Positions 29,730-41,700 of a stretch of DNA of 64,000 nt are shown in pieces; the first letter of the stretch is position 1; each line of letters begins with the position of its first letter. The notes under the pieces were generated by a model. The model ran no database searches. It had not been told where the DNA came from and was given only the letters and a program-made list of their open reading frames with translations. This DNA is from Kalmusia sp. IMI 367209 (Eukaryota > Ascomycota > Dothideomycetes > Pleosporales > Didymosphaeriaceae): contig JAPEUQ010000004.1 in the NCBI GenBank assembly GCA_027946365.1, positions 3,162,001 to 3,226,000 on the forward strand, written 5' to 3'. The translations under genes were made by a program, and so were the position numbers.

Positions 29730-30862
29730 TCAATTGCAAGTGATCCGATCACAAGCTAGTATGCGCGGCTCCTCATCCACAACTACATCCTGCGCCCACC
29801 TCTTCACTACCATGTCCTCAGCCCCTCGCTTGCGTCCACCTACAAACTGCAAGTTCTCGTTGCCAACCACGCCCGTCAGCACGTTTCCATTGCTCGGCGC
29901 CCCCAGTCCCTGAACAACACCATCGCCACCCTGGACCACGTTGCTGTAGCTGGTCAACATCGTCTGGACGCCTGATACAAAGTCTTGGCCATCAAACTCG
30001 CAATGTCCACCCTGAGGCGTGTTGTCAACCGTCTGCAAAGCACTGATCTGGTCTGCTGAGAGCCCAGCATCAGCGGCGAGCTGCTCGTACGAGACGACGG
30101 CTTGCGGGATACTGTTTTGCAGGAGCTGTAGTTCGCTCTGTGTGCTCTGATAATGTATCCTTAGTGTGCTCATGACTTGGGCTGCGTTTTGAAAGTCGAC
30201 CTGCGGGGGCATAGCACCGCAGTTCAACTCGACAGCGCTGTTGGCGAAGTTCTGCATCTGGGCTGGGATGAAGAAGCCGCTCATGAGGAGAGAGCCACCG
30301 GAGACCCCCGTGAACTTGACTGCGTTGCTGTCGAAAGCGAGGAGCTGTGGCATCACCGTCTGGACAAAGTCGTTCACGGCCTGTGCATGTGCAACGCCGT
30401 CAGTGCGCTGTAAGCCTGAGCCTCCGCCCCAAAAGAGATTTTGGTCTGGCGCCAATAGCACCGCTCCGGCTGTGTTGGCTTGCACGTTCTGGTTTGGGAA
30501 ATCGAAGAAGGACTGGCCGCCGTCGCCATGGAGAAGAACGTTCACACCTATGGAGGTCAGGGATGACAGTAAGAACGAAGAGCAGTATACGGACCCATAG
30601 TTCCATTAGCTCCACTAGCAGCTGCAGCTCCAGGCACGCCGCTCGCTGCTGTGAATTGGTCTGCCGGAGCGGAAATTTTGAACCTTATGGGTAGGCCATT
30701 GACGTTGACCGTGTCGTCCAAGATCATTGAGCCATCAGTAGCTTGAGAGATGCCTTGAGGGATCTGAGCTGCCTGTTGCTGGGCTGTGGCTCGCTGTCGG
30801 CCTCCTCTCTGGGGCGCACATGCTGCGAGAGCCACCAACGACGCGAATGCCAACTTATACAT
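29730..30862 (-). CDS. Secreted alpha/beta-hydrolase-like protein
   Basis: Exon 1 (30595-30862) and exon 2 (29730-30547) are joined across a 47-nt intron, giving 361 aa. A signal peptide (MYKLAFASLVALAACA) is followed by QRGGRQRATAQQQ, possibly a dibasic-processed propeptide. The mature part shows hydrolase-fold landmarks: INVLL-type strand with LLHGDGGQSFFDFP (HG oxyanion-type motif) and FTGVSGGSLLMSGFF, a GxSGG nucleophile elbow. A downstream GGHCEFDGQDFVSG could supply the catalytic His. This resembles secreted esterases of the polyhydroxybutyrate-depolymerase/CE1 style, but the substrate is unknown. Homologues have been seen in databases under uninformative names. Only the fold and secretion are supported. 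Confidence 0.8.
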
Positions 30863-32017
30863 ACTTCAAGAGATACAGAAATAAATACGGTGCGCAGCAC
30901 AAGAATAGAAATTAGGAATGAGAATCGAATAAGAAAGGCGGACCGGCCGTAAGAATTGAAGGACGGCTCAGCACCGTAACGCAGCAAACAGACAAGAGCG
31001 AAAGCGACGAGAAAGAAGAGAGGTGGAGAAACAGGTGATGCACAGCTTGCTATGTATTCGTGTATAGAACGTGGGTCAAACAGCGCCTAGAGGCCAAGGT
31101 ACACCGTGCGGGAGCTGTGAAAGCTTACTACTCTTCATTGAGCTTGACATCGTACGGCTGCTAGCCGCTGTTGGGGGTATTGGTTTGATGTTCCAATTGT
31201 GGCACACGGAGGGTATGGCGACGAGGCTTTGGAGGCGTGCATGTTTCGGAGCTGGACTTGGCGAAAGTCGCTTCGCGGTTTTACTAGAAAGAGAGATGGC
31301 TTAGATACGATGACCGTGATCTGCGATGATATGCTCTGGAATAATTTCTACTTCAAATTACTAACTTACCCACAAGAAAGAAAACTCACGAGGGCAAAAA
31401 CATGGGGTTGGTGATGGTGGTGATGGTGGTGGAAGAATTGACATGCGGGTCGGCTCGGGTAGTCTGATGCAAGGCCGCCCGGCAGTTCCTGCCTCGAACG
31501 GAGCTGCGTGAAACACCACTTCCCCAGACTGTTTGTAGACTTCCTCTTGTCGCTAAGAGATATTTGCTCATTCGAGAGGAGCGCCGAGAATTCATCTTGT
31601 CTCAACATTTGCAATGCGCACGGTTACTAGCCCAGTCGCGCATGCATTGTATCGAGGTGTTTCTAGTTCTTAAAATGATTCGACACAAAAGTAACTGCAA
31701 ATAGTCTGGGCTGCGTTTGGCGAACGAAAGACGACCTTCCCGAGGCATGCACAAGTGCGAATGGAGTAAATGGGATAAGAATAATTCAGGCAACTGGTAT
31801 CATGGTATGCGAGCTGTTTGGGTCCGTCAAAGGTCGGCTAGTCGTCTGCCCGTGCGTTGGTAGAAATGTGCACCGCAACTGGTATGGATCTGTCTTTTTG
31901 GGGATCATTCCATTGCTAGCTTTTTGCAATGACTACCTCCAAAATGTTCGCCCCATAAATGCATTTCGCCATTTCCGTAACCCATGAATGTTGGAGAAGA
32001 GCTAGAAAAGGAAAACC
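30863..32017. other. Intergenic region, 1.15 kb
   Basis: No gene is supported. A short GGTGAT-type microsatellite occurs near 31408-31434. The rest appears non-coding. Confidence 0.45.
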
Positions 32018-32715
32018 TCACATCACGACACCCGAGTTGCTGGCAATACGCTGGGCCCATATTAGTGACGTTTGCAAAGCGTGGTCGACGTTACTCACCG
32101 GCCAGAGCTCTGCTGCCTCCTTTCCGACGGGGCCAGTGATGGCGGAGCCCTTCATTTCTCCTTTTGGATTTACGATCTGCGCATTGTCAGTTCTCAGTCT
32201 GATGCATTATACTTCCACGCCACTACTCACCACTCCAGCATTATCCTCGAAGTACAGGAAGACACCGTCACCCCTCCTCCAAGGTTTACTCTGTCGGACG
32301 ATGACGGCGGGCATGACCTTCTTTCGGAGCTCAGGCTTTCCCTTCTTGACAGTGGCCATGACCATGTCACCGACACCACCGGCGGGAAGACGGTTAAGAC
32401 GCGCACCGATACCCTTGACGGAGATGATGTAGAGGTTACGGGCACCGGAGTTGTCGCAGCAGTTCATGACGGCTCCGCTATATTCCAATTAGCCCACGCC
32501 CCTCATTATGCCCAATTTTCCGTTCCAACATCGTATGCGGATATCGAGAAGCGTAATTGCGTCGCAGAGGGTACGTACACAGGCAGACCGAGAGTCATCT
32601 TGAGCTTGTTACCAGAGGAACCGCGACTGCGTTCAAGTTAGCTATTTGTTCGAACTTGTAATGCCCGCGCAGCGAGTCCTGGTGCCTATTTAACATACCC
32701 GCGCTTGGAGGCCAT
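32018..32715 (-). CDS. RPL23: 60S ribosomal protein L23 (uL14)
   Basis: Five exons, 32699-32715, 32579-32626, 32231-32477, 32099-32176 and 32018-32050, give 140 aa, the family's usual length. The N-terminus [16 protein letters not shown] and the core [38 protein letters not shown] and [14 protein letters not shown] are diagnostic of uL14. The protein sits at the subunit interface of the 60S particle, near the sarcin-ricin loop, and contacts the 40S subunit and Tif6/eIF6 during assembly. Small first exons and five-exon structure are typical of fungal ribosomal protein genes. The C-terminus ends SNSGVVM, a slight variant of the common ending. About 150 bp upstream is AGGGTTAG (32863-32870), similar to telomere-repeat sites bound by Tbf1-type factors in ribosomal promoters. 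Confidence 0.97.
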
Positions 32716-33590
32716 TGTGACGGATTATGTGGAGGAGATTGTCGTGAGGTGGATCGGGTGCGTCGTCGCAGGTTGTCGTTGTCGATGGTCGCCAAAACGC
32801 AAAGTCGAAATGGCGTTGTGCGGGCCCTCGCTTCAACGAAATTCCGGTGCGCTACTCCAAACAGGGTTAGCGCATTAGGCCACGCCCCTCCTCGCCATTC
32901 TCGACCTGCTGATGATGCTTTACATTGATCAAACAATTTTCAAATCAAGGCCGAAACAAGTGACATGCAAAGGTATTGTCAAGCTAGAGTGTGACTCGCT
33001 CTAGTCCTGAGTCATGTAAGTCTGGATCATAGCATAACGACTGCCTCTTAGACATTTTGGCTTCACTCTCCACACGATGACCGGCATCGTTTGCTTAGAA
33101 GAATAACAAGCCCACTTGGTTACGATTGGTTACGAATGCAGGTTGAAGATGATTGTGTGTTGCATATTCCGTCGTAGCACGCGTAACGGATATCACATTC
33201 TCTATCGACGACACGACCCTCGTTTCTTGTGTGTTCAGTGGTAACTATCGAAGAATTCCACGAAAGTCGGTATCGTCCCTTTGTATATCTTCCTATAAAC
33301 ATGATTGCATAGAGAGATGCATGGCATCAATGAGGTTGCATGCGTCGCAAATACCCAGCTATGATGTCGCGCCTACCTCTCGTTGACGAACGGAACGGAA
33401 AGGACGACAGTGAGCATGGCAAGCGCACCTCAACAATTCGCCCAAGCAATCAAAACTAGCCCTCCCCCCCCTCTTTATCCCATTATCCTTCATCCACACA
33501 GAGCAGTCATCTTTCGCTCGCTCTTGGCCTTCGTTTCAAATTCAATCTTTGCATCGGATCCGTCCTCGTACCCTACACCAAGCCGTCACC
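32716..33590. other. Divergent promoter region, uL14 / secreted Ser-Thr-rich gene
   Basis: This 875-bp region contains AGGGTTAG at 32863-32870, a partial telomere-like box. No other element is convincing. Confidence 0.45.
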
Positions 33591-34406
33591 ATGAAAATCA
33601 TGCTGTTAGCTTACCGCCTCCTTCCTGCTATTGCCACCGTAGCACTCGCAGATCAGTACCCTGAGATCTCTCCACTGGTGACGGACGATCTGGTCACAGT
33701 CACCGTTCCACAGTCACCCACTAGCCAGATGAGCGTCCTGTACGTCACTAGCGGGTATGCATTATCGAAGTACGTTCAGACCTTCTAGACTGACCGATGA
33801 TCCAACGTTCAAGAGCTATCACAGCTGGCGGTACGGCATCGCTTACGACTTCGGATAATATTGTTGCGCCCAAAACTTCGGCGACCGTTATCAAGACTGC
33901 CACTGCCATGACAAAGATCAATTGCACGTCTAGAAATTGGTCTCGCACTGTGACTTCCAATCTAAACTCGCTTCTAACGATCAGCACGGTTCCCTTAGAG
34001 TCGTTTCCAACATTTCGCCCCGATCCCATCATCACAGAGTCATTCCCAACGATCACTCCTGGCGCCACATGGGCTACCAAGAGCTCCAAGACATTCCCTA
34101 GCTTGACAAATGTACGTAGTATCGAAAACTGATAACGAATTGTTGCTAACATGCAGTTTTGTGACCTAGACTCCCCGCCCTGCAATTACCAGTACGCTGT
34201 CTTCCCGTGTACACATCTCCGATTCTTCTGGTATACATACATCGATTACGGCCTCCGCTTCGTATTTACCGACCTGGATCACAAGCTATAGTGGGTACCA
34301 GCCACCGTACAACCTCAGCACATTCGTATACACAGAGTGTCCCCAGCCAGGTGTGAGTACAGGGAGCAGGCCGATGGCTCGCCGCCGTATCGCCACCTGC
34401 GATTGA
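33591..34406 (+). CDS. Secreted Ser/Thr-rich protein of unknown function
   Basis: Three exons, 33591-33754, 33814-34111 and 34170-34406, give 232 aa. The start is a signal peptide (MKIMLLAYRLLPAIATVALA). The mature chain is dominated by Ser, Thr, Val and Pro (DDLVTVTVPQSPTSQ; SSRVHISDSSGIHTS), suggesting a heavily O-glycosylated extended protein of the cell wall or medium. Cysteines are few. Exon 3 was chosen with acceptor at 34169 because it keeps the Ser/Thr-rich style; a closer acceptor at 34156 gives a differently composed end. The terminal basic tail (RPMARRRIATCD) may be mis-modelled. No domain is recognised. Confidence 0.55.
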
Positions 34407-34815
34407 AGCGAGCGGCCACAGGACATGTGAACAAGAGTGTGATATGCATAAGCTCTTCGTGTAGGCAGAAACGCATCGACGTCTTACACGCTTGTTTGAT
34501 ATCGACTTTACGAACATGTATATGCTAATATCGATGTGTAATTTGGTTTCGGCTCCCTAATGTATCTACGTGGTGGATTTCTTTGGCGTCGATAGATTCC
34601 GTTTTTAGCTTGTCTTTATATTTTCTGTAGTTGAGTCGCATTGTACAATATCATCTTATCAACGGAATAGCTTCGTTGAAGATCTGTACCAAGTAAGCCG
34701 TAATCACGTCTCATATATGTAGTATAATGCCAGCGGCACTATGATTCGTCATTTTATCTAAATTCGATACAATATCACAGGCAAACACGAACTATACTCA
34801 AGGCTACAGACTTCT
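34407..34815. other. Convergent intergenic region
   Basis: This 409-bp AT-rich stretch lies between two 3' ends. No gene. Confidence 0.45.
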
Positions 34816-35616
34816 TTATATCCCTAAACCTTTGCCCCGCCGCTTCGAAGGATGACCACTCTCGATATGCCTCCCCAATAAAACCCTATCCCTCTCCCTC
34901 CTATCATCCGCCCCCACTAGAGTCCTCAACTGCTGCAATAAATACAACGCATGATACCCTCCGCACAACGTCCCCTTCCTCTTATTCACACACCGCGTCG
35001 CCTCCACAATCCAATCCTTACACACCTTCCTCGTCAGCGCATCGCTCCTCACCAGCCCCACAAAGCTGCACGGCGCAAGTCCCACGCTCTGCTTCAGCAG
35101 GTCCCTGCTCTCCTGCTCGGTACACGTGTCTGTCCAGTTAGGGTACGAGCATGTGGCGATGTGTGTGGCGAGGCTGGCGCAGAAGGGGGTGACGGCGGGC
35201 TGGGCACAGAGGCCCTGGAAGCGGACGGCTTGCACGTGGTCTGTGGAGGCGATGCCCCAGCTATTTTTAAGGGTGTCGATTTGGTCGGCGGGACGGTCGG
35301 TGGAGGGTAGGTAGCCGTTCATGTTGGCTGCTGTGTTGGTGGAGAGGGCGTCGGCGATGAAGTTGAAGGTTGGTGTTGCAATGGGTGTAGTGTCCGGTGT
35401 TGGTCCGGAAGTACTACTGGGTGCTGCGGCGTAGATGGCTCGTTTGGTCTTGAAGCTTGAAACTGGAGGGAATTTGGCGGAAGAAGTGGCGCGTTGAAAG
35501 CGCGCCTCGGAGCATGAGGCTTTGGCATTTTGCCGGGCGTACGTTGTTGATATTTGGGTTGGTGCGCTGATGGCGACCACGACTGTGCAGGAAACAAAGA
35601 TGAGGAGGAGATTCAT
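34816..35616 (-). CDS. Secreted cysteine-containing protein of unknown function
   Basis: A single exon encodes 266 aa. The N-terminus is a signal peptide (MNLLLIFVSCTVVVAISA). After a basic, Ser-rich segment and a Pro/Thr linker (SSTSGPTPDTTPIATPT), the C-terminal ~150 residues form a domain with about eight cysteines (LCAQPAVTPFC, TCSYPNWTDTC, APCSF, VCKDW, RCVNKRKGTLC). An N-glycosylation site (NWTD) sits in this domain. The last 30 residues are highly basic. I do not recognise the fold. Extracellular location is likely. Confidence 0.72.
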   Translation of the reverse strand: MNLLLIFVSCTVVVAISAPTQISTTYARQNAKASCSEARFQRATSSAKFPPVSSFKTKRAIYAAAPSSTSGPTPDTTPIATPTFNFIADALSTNTAANMNGYLPSTDRPADQIDTLKNSWGIASTDHVQAVRFQGLCAQPAVTPFCASLATHIATCSYPNWTDTCTEQESRDLLKQSVGLAPCSFVGLVRSDALTRKVCKDWIVEATRCVNKRKGTLCGGYHALYLLQQLRTLVGADDRRERDRVLLGRHIESGHPSKRRGKGLGI

Positions 35617-35965
35617 GGCGAAGTTTTTTGGAGTCTCGTGGCTGGAATGAGTGCTTTCCTTGGATGTGAGGAAAGTAAAGCATTTAAGTATATGACAATT
35701 TGTTTAGAGAAGTGATAAGGATTGAATTGTTGAATCGGCTATGGGCAGCGGATCCTCCTTAAATATAGACGAGCAAATGCTGATAAATGGCTATAGTCGC
35801 GATTCCACGACTTAAGATCAAAGTGTGGTTGATGAGACGTCAAAGTTGCTATGAGCCATGTAACGCCCTTTGAGCCCCACATGACGACCAACCCATGCCC
35901 AAGATCGCGGAGCTGTGAAAATAGCTAGTACCAAACACAATTCGATGTAAAGATGGTTCACTGAC
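35617..35965. other. Intergenic region
   Basis: This 349-bp region holds the promoter of the secreted protein gene and the 3' end of the P450. Nothing notable. Confidence 0.45.
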
Positions 35966-37813
35966 CTAGTGCGCGTATCTAACCTCTACCATTGGTCCGT
36001 CCCTCACAGCGCCGAGCGCATCCCACATCTGAAACTCGTCCTCTCTCTCCCGTCCAATGCCCAAGCCTTCACGACCCCCACCAAGTCCGCTATATTCTTC
36101 GCACTCTCTGATGTCAAATCGCCAAAGGAGATGTGCAAGCGTAAGCTTCAACTGCAAATAACCTAGGTTCTTACCGATGCACTGTCTCGTGCCTAGACCG
36201 AACGGCTCAAAAGCTCGGCGCATCTCGTCGATAGCGGATTGCGGATTCGTCGAAGAGGGAATCCAGCGATCCGGAGAGAAAACAAAGGGGTCGGGAAAGT
36301 AGTCTGGGTTGTGGTGAATGGAATATTGCGGCACGCCGACCACGGTACCTTCAGGGAAAAAGTGGCCATCGATGGTCATGCCGCCAGCGAGGATAACGCG
36401 TGGAACATGCGACGGCACGGGTGCTAGACGTCGTAGCGATTCCTCAATACAAGCGCAAAGGTAGGTACATGAGTTTAGTTTCGTGCCGCTGACGATCTCG
36501 CTTGCCGACGCAAAAGTTGAGCTGTTGCATATTAGATAGGCGTGGACAAACATGGTTCTTACAAGACCCACCGTACGTCTTGCGTTGCCTTCTTTAAGCA
36601 TTGCTCATTGTGTACCAAGTAGAAGATAGCACCGGTAAGTACTTGGCTATATGGGTCTGCGCCCGCTATTATCATGTTGAGAGACTCCGTGTCAAGGTCT
36701 AGTGATGTAGGGCGCCACCCAGACTTCTTATCTTCATTGGTCACTAACTTGGATAAAAAATCTATACGAGCGCTGTCGAGGCCTTTCTTATCTTTGTTAT
36801 AGTACGATTGAAGAGCCTGAACTTGAACTTTTCCATAATCGATCAGACGATTGTTGTCTTGGACTGGCTTACCGCCAACCAACTCGAAGAGCCGTGAGCG
36901 GAGGAATGGGCGCACCAGGAATGCTACGGGGAGATACGAAAGCTCAAGTAATGATCAATATAGATGTGGAATATGAGGGCGATGAGCACTTACCCAGTAA
37001 AGCAGTTTTTGAGCTGGCAATACGCAGTTCGCGAGGTCCCTATTCTTCTCTTCTTGCACAGTATTGAATTCGCTCCCAAAAACCAGAGCGCCCATGATAT
37101 CGAACCCCAGATAGATTGAAAGTTCAGTCGCATTCCATTTCTCACCCCATCCACCATCTCCTTTCGGTTTCAAAGTTTCGCAAAAGCGCTGGATGATGTC
37201 GATCACAAGAGGTTCGTTCAACCTGAGCGACTCGACTGAGAATGCTGGGCTCATCCATCGGCGCTTGACCGCGTGCTTCTCTTTGTTCGTTTCAGTGAAG
37301 CTACTGTACGTTCCGGCTGCGATATCAAATGTTTTGTACCATTCACCTTTCTTCACGTTGGCGCTTCGCGGACCGTAGATAGCATTAAGAGCGGAGACGG
37401 TGTTGAAAGACAGCGTGTTGGGAGCTATGCGCACGATGGGTCCTGCGAATACTCAATATCAACCAGAAGCAAAGTGCATACATCGAGCTTTCAAGTCCTG
37501 ATCTTAAATGAAATACAAATGCTGCGTACCGTACTTCTCGTGGTCAAGGAGGTGCCATATATGCCGATCTCCCGTATATGCTTGCCACACAAGTGGCCAA
37601 CCGCTGAGCTTGTAGCTGAGCGGGCCAGGATACTTTGCGAGTGGATGAAAGAAGGCGCGATATATGCCAAGCGAAAGGATCTATGTAGGCGCAATCTGAG
37701 TTCTCGCGATTTTGAAGAATTGGGTGAAGCCTTACGTATCCGACCAGGGCGATGACACCATAGAGAAAGAGCTGCGAACCTGACGAAGCCGACAAAGCAA
37801 TCACAGACAGCAT
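35966..37813 (-). CDS. Cytochrome P450 monooxygenase, membrane-anchored
   Basis: Five exons, 37736-37813, 37530-37680, 36994-37442, 36563-36942 and 35966-36521, give 537 aa. An N-terminal anchor (LFLYGVIALVGYILSLGIY) is followed by the proline hinge HPLAKYPGP. The I-helix reads IIAGADPYSQV, the K-helix ExxR is EESLRR, and the haem loop is FGLGTRQCIGKN with Cys467 as thiolate ligand. The segment KLNSCTYLCACIEESLR resembles the CYP65/isotrichodermin-hydroxylase-like group. The enzyme would oxidise a small lipophilic molecule at the ER, using a reductase partner. The I-helix has Pro where most P450s have the oxygen-activating Thr. No secondary-metabolite backbone gene is in the window, so the pathway is unknown. 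Confidence 0.92.
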
Positions 37814-38745
37814 GATCGAACAAGGATTCAACTCAGGTTGAAGAGAGGAATGTTCGTGACACCTTCTCTGTGAGGGATGAAGCTGCCGGCATGCATTAAT
37901 GCCCCTCCATCGGGTGTACTTCCTCAATCAGTCGTTTTCCCACGCTGCCCTAAAAACGATTGGTAATATTTGATCATTGCATGTGGCATGATGTGCGCCC
38001 ACGATTGCCTCCAGCTCAGTGGTCGATTTTCGTAAACGAGATGCAGAGGCATGGTAGGTATCAACAGGCATCCGCGGAGACCGTACATTAGGCTAGCAGG
38101 GCGGGGTACGGCCCAATGCCGTCTACTTCGTACGTGAACATCTTCGACTCCGCTGCGTCCAACATCAATTCGAAACCCTGTACCTTGATTTTTCTCCGGG
38201 ACCGACCATTACGATCAGTTATCGTCGACAATGCTCACCAAACGGCCTCTAAAGCCATCCACAACTCGAATGACGTCAACCTCTCACAGCGAGAGAAGCA
38301 CATCACGAGGTGACCTAACTTTCAGCCTTGAGTCTCCAAAAAGCAAAGGTAATCGATCTCGGAGTATATACTGTGTATTAATCGCGTCTTTAACATCGAT
38401 TGATAGTAACAACGTTCAATCCGCTTCTCAGCCCATCCCCCTTACTCGATCCCAAAGAGCTCGAGCGCAGGCAAAAAGCTGCATCCGCGTAACACGAGGC
38501 TTGCACTGTCTAAAGAAATACCAATCTATTATTGTTCTCCAGAGATTAACAATCAAAACTCCGGCTACATGGCACCGGAGAATACATTCGCGAACCAATT
38601 ATTATACACAACTATACACGTTTTTTGTTACGTACACCTAACCCATATGCAACCTATACTATCATGAGTCGAAGGACCATGCATCAACGCCAATGAGTGC
38701 CTAACGCCGAGATGATACACACCCTACACTTGGCCATTCCCTAAA
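37814..38745. other. Intergenic region, 0.9 kb
   Basis: This covers the P450 promoter and the PRP8 3' region. Frames in 38.1-38.6 kb are Ser/Arg/Thr-rich without domains and were not accepted. Confidence 0.45.
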
Positions 38746-41700
38746 TCACTCAAAGGTATTCTCCCTATCCACCCAAACATCCTCCAGCTCCGCAAAATTA
38801 TGGAAATGAAGCGGTCGATGCACGCCGTCATAAAATCTCGCCGGCGTATCTAATCTCACATTGACTGGCCGCTTCTCCACCGTTCCAAAAGCGCTACCCA
38901 TGAAGCTGTAGTTCCAGATTCCGTTATCAGGGATGAGGAAGTAGCCACGGATCTTGTCAGAAAGTAGAAGCTGGCATTTCTCGCCGAACGAAGTGGAGAA
39001 GCCAGACGGGTTGTCAGACATGGTATCCTTGTTCTCGGCGCCCCATTTATAACCTGCTGGTGTAAGTGCCCATGCAGCGAGCGAGACGGAACCGGGCGTG
39101 AAAGAGACGGTCATGGAGACGGTCTTCTTGTCCCAACTCTTGTGCGCATTCATGAGGCGAGCATGTTGCGTGACATCGCTAGCTTGCATATAGGGAGGTT
39201 CGTTACCACTGACGGTGTGGATGATACCGAGAGGTTCGAGATCATTGAGGTACTCATGCTGGGGCAAGTTCTTAGGTAGCTGAACATCGCGCGTGTTGCC
39301 AACCTGAGGCACCATGACAATGGTGACGATCTCCTTGACCTGATCGTTGTCTGGTGGCGACCGGCCGTAAAGGAAGCCGGCAACCTGTACCCGCAAGTCT
39401 GCAATGGTGATAAACCGCTTGAGCACGTTCTTGGGCATCACATAGGTGAAATGTCCTTCTTCTTTAACATCTTCCGAATTGATGTAAATGTTGTTTGCGC
39501 GTGTACGGAGATTCGAAGTTGCAACTGCTCTGGTGCGCCACTCAGTCTTTGAAGCAAACGAAGCTTGCTCGTACTGTGAAGTCGTGGTGACCACCATTTC
39601 TTCACCATGCACGTTCTGCGTTTTCGTCGTCACAGCGGTCAATTGTTGTTGTTCTTGCTGCTGTGCGTCGATCTCGGCGGCCTGTTGACGTTGCATCGAG
39701 GGGGCCGAAATTTCCATTCCCAAGATGATGTCGCGCACCTCGCTACTCGTAAGCGACGAAGTGTTGACATTGTTCTTCTTGCCATAGTCGTTGAGAATAA
39801 GATCACGCAGCTGTACCTCGACTTTGATCCATTCGTCGTCCGCCAGTGTCGGCCATATATGGTGTTCTTGTGTAATGACTGTCTTGTCTGGGCGCAACAG
39901 TAGCTTCGTCTTATCCTGGTTAACATGCAGGGCGCGTAATATGAGAATTAAACGTGAGAAAGCCGTATAAGACGAGATCGTTTTCAACCATTCATCGTAG
40001 AGATTGAAGAGTACCATCTGAGGCCCTGTTGCGCGAAGGATCATGTCGCCAAGTTTCTCAACCTTCATCGCAGCCTGAAAAGGAAGTTGGAGCTCCGATG
40101 CACGGATCGATATGTTCGGGAAGTCGAGCAGATGAACCTCAAGAGGATCGAGCAAACCCTTACGTGTGACGATCAGCTGCTTCGGTTGCTCTTCTACCGG
40201 TAGGGAGCGAATGAGGGCTGCGACTTCTTCTGCCGTCTTCCACTTGGCTAATTGACCCAAACGCTTCTGGCCAGCCCACACACTGGTATGAATGATTTTC
40301 AGGAAAAGCTGTCCGGTTCGTGGATTGAAAATAAAGATGGCGCCGTTGATGGGCTTCGTGGTCAAGTTGCCCTCAAAGGTCTTATGAATTGTAACACGAT
40401 AGACGTTGGTGTCATCGATAAAGAGCTGGACCTGGTTGCTGAACAGCTCGGAATAATTCTGAGAGTTCAAAAACTCTTGGTTGCTCTCAGAAGCATACAG
40501 CTGCAGTCCCTTTCGAATACGCTCACGAAGAACGTAAAGGGCGGGATTAGCTTTCATGACCTTCGCCATAGCCTGTTGCACAAGCTGCTTCAAACCAGGG
40601 AAGTACTGTCCGTATGCCGAGTATAGATTGTAAGCCAAATCAATCGCAATCATCAAGCCCGTAGCCGATGGGTAAATGCTCATGCTATCCTGTGTGTAGT
40701 CGAGATATTTCGCACGAACGTAGCGCTCAATGTCATGGGAGTCGTAGTCACCATATCGCAGCTGGACGTCAATCCAGAACTTGTTTGTCGTAGTCGCGCT
40801 CATGGAGTCCTTATTGTCCTGGAGCGGAGATGGAGGCGAAACACTCCACTTGTGGCTGGCGAATAGCAGAATATCGGCGCAAGAGCTGTTCATCTTGTAT
40901 GACTTTCGAGGATGGATAGTCTCCTTCTGCACCGTTTCGATTCCCAAAGCTTCGAGCTCTTGGTCAAACACCTGACACAAATCCATGACCACTGACTCGT
41001 GGATCTTCTGCCACAAATGGGCACGGAAGATCTGGATCAAAGAAATCTTGAGTGTCGGGATCTTGCCGTGCAGGAAAATGCCCGTCAGATCCAGCTGGAC
41101 CTGGAAACCAACGTAAACATTTGCACGGTTGATCGTGGGTGACCACCAAAGCGTGAATCGACGGTTGGGAATCTGGTTCAGACCGGATCGTTGGGCGTTC
41201 GTGAGTTTCTTGAACTTCATCGATTCTTCAAAACCACTTGCTTTCTACACTCTATTAGCGTGTTTCTAATGTCGAGGGTCGGATACACAGCTCCAAAATT
41301 GGAAGTTTCCGTGTAGTCGACTCTTGTAAAGCGTATCCTGAAGTGATACGCTGCACGAAACCAACAACAAGAAGTTGCAGATCTCCGTACTGTGTGGATT
41401 CTCTTGCGTGCTACAAGCGCGGACTAAGGAGACTTTGACCTGGAGCTGTGAAAGGGCATTACTTACCTCCCAGAAGAGACCCTCCCAAGACGGGAATGCG
41501 GTGGCTTTGAAAAGAGTATGCTCGAGAATAGTCTCCACACCACCAAGTGCCTGGATGACATCCGTCCTGTAAGCGTTGAGATTCCATAATTTGCCATCGT
41601 GTCGCTGACTTGTCCACCAGAAAGGGTTGCTCTTCATGTGTTGATAAATCTTGAACTCGGTCCTTGCTCGGAAGCCCTTGTCAAAGCTGAGGGTACTACG

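Noticed and set aside
31408..31434. GGTGAT-type microsatellite
   Set aside because: Short simple repeat in non-coding sequence with no further pattern.
41245..41466. PRP8 as two separate genes
   Set aside because: The two open frames meet at good splice sites inside a conserved Prp8 motif, and together give the normal length.
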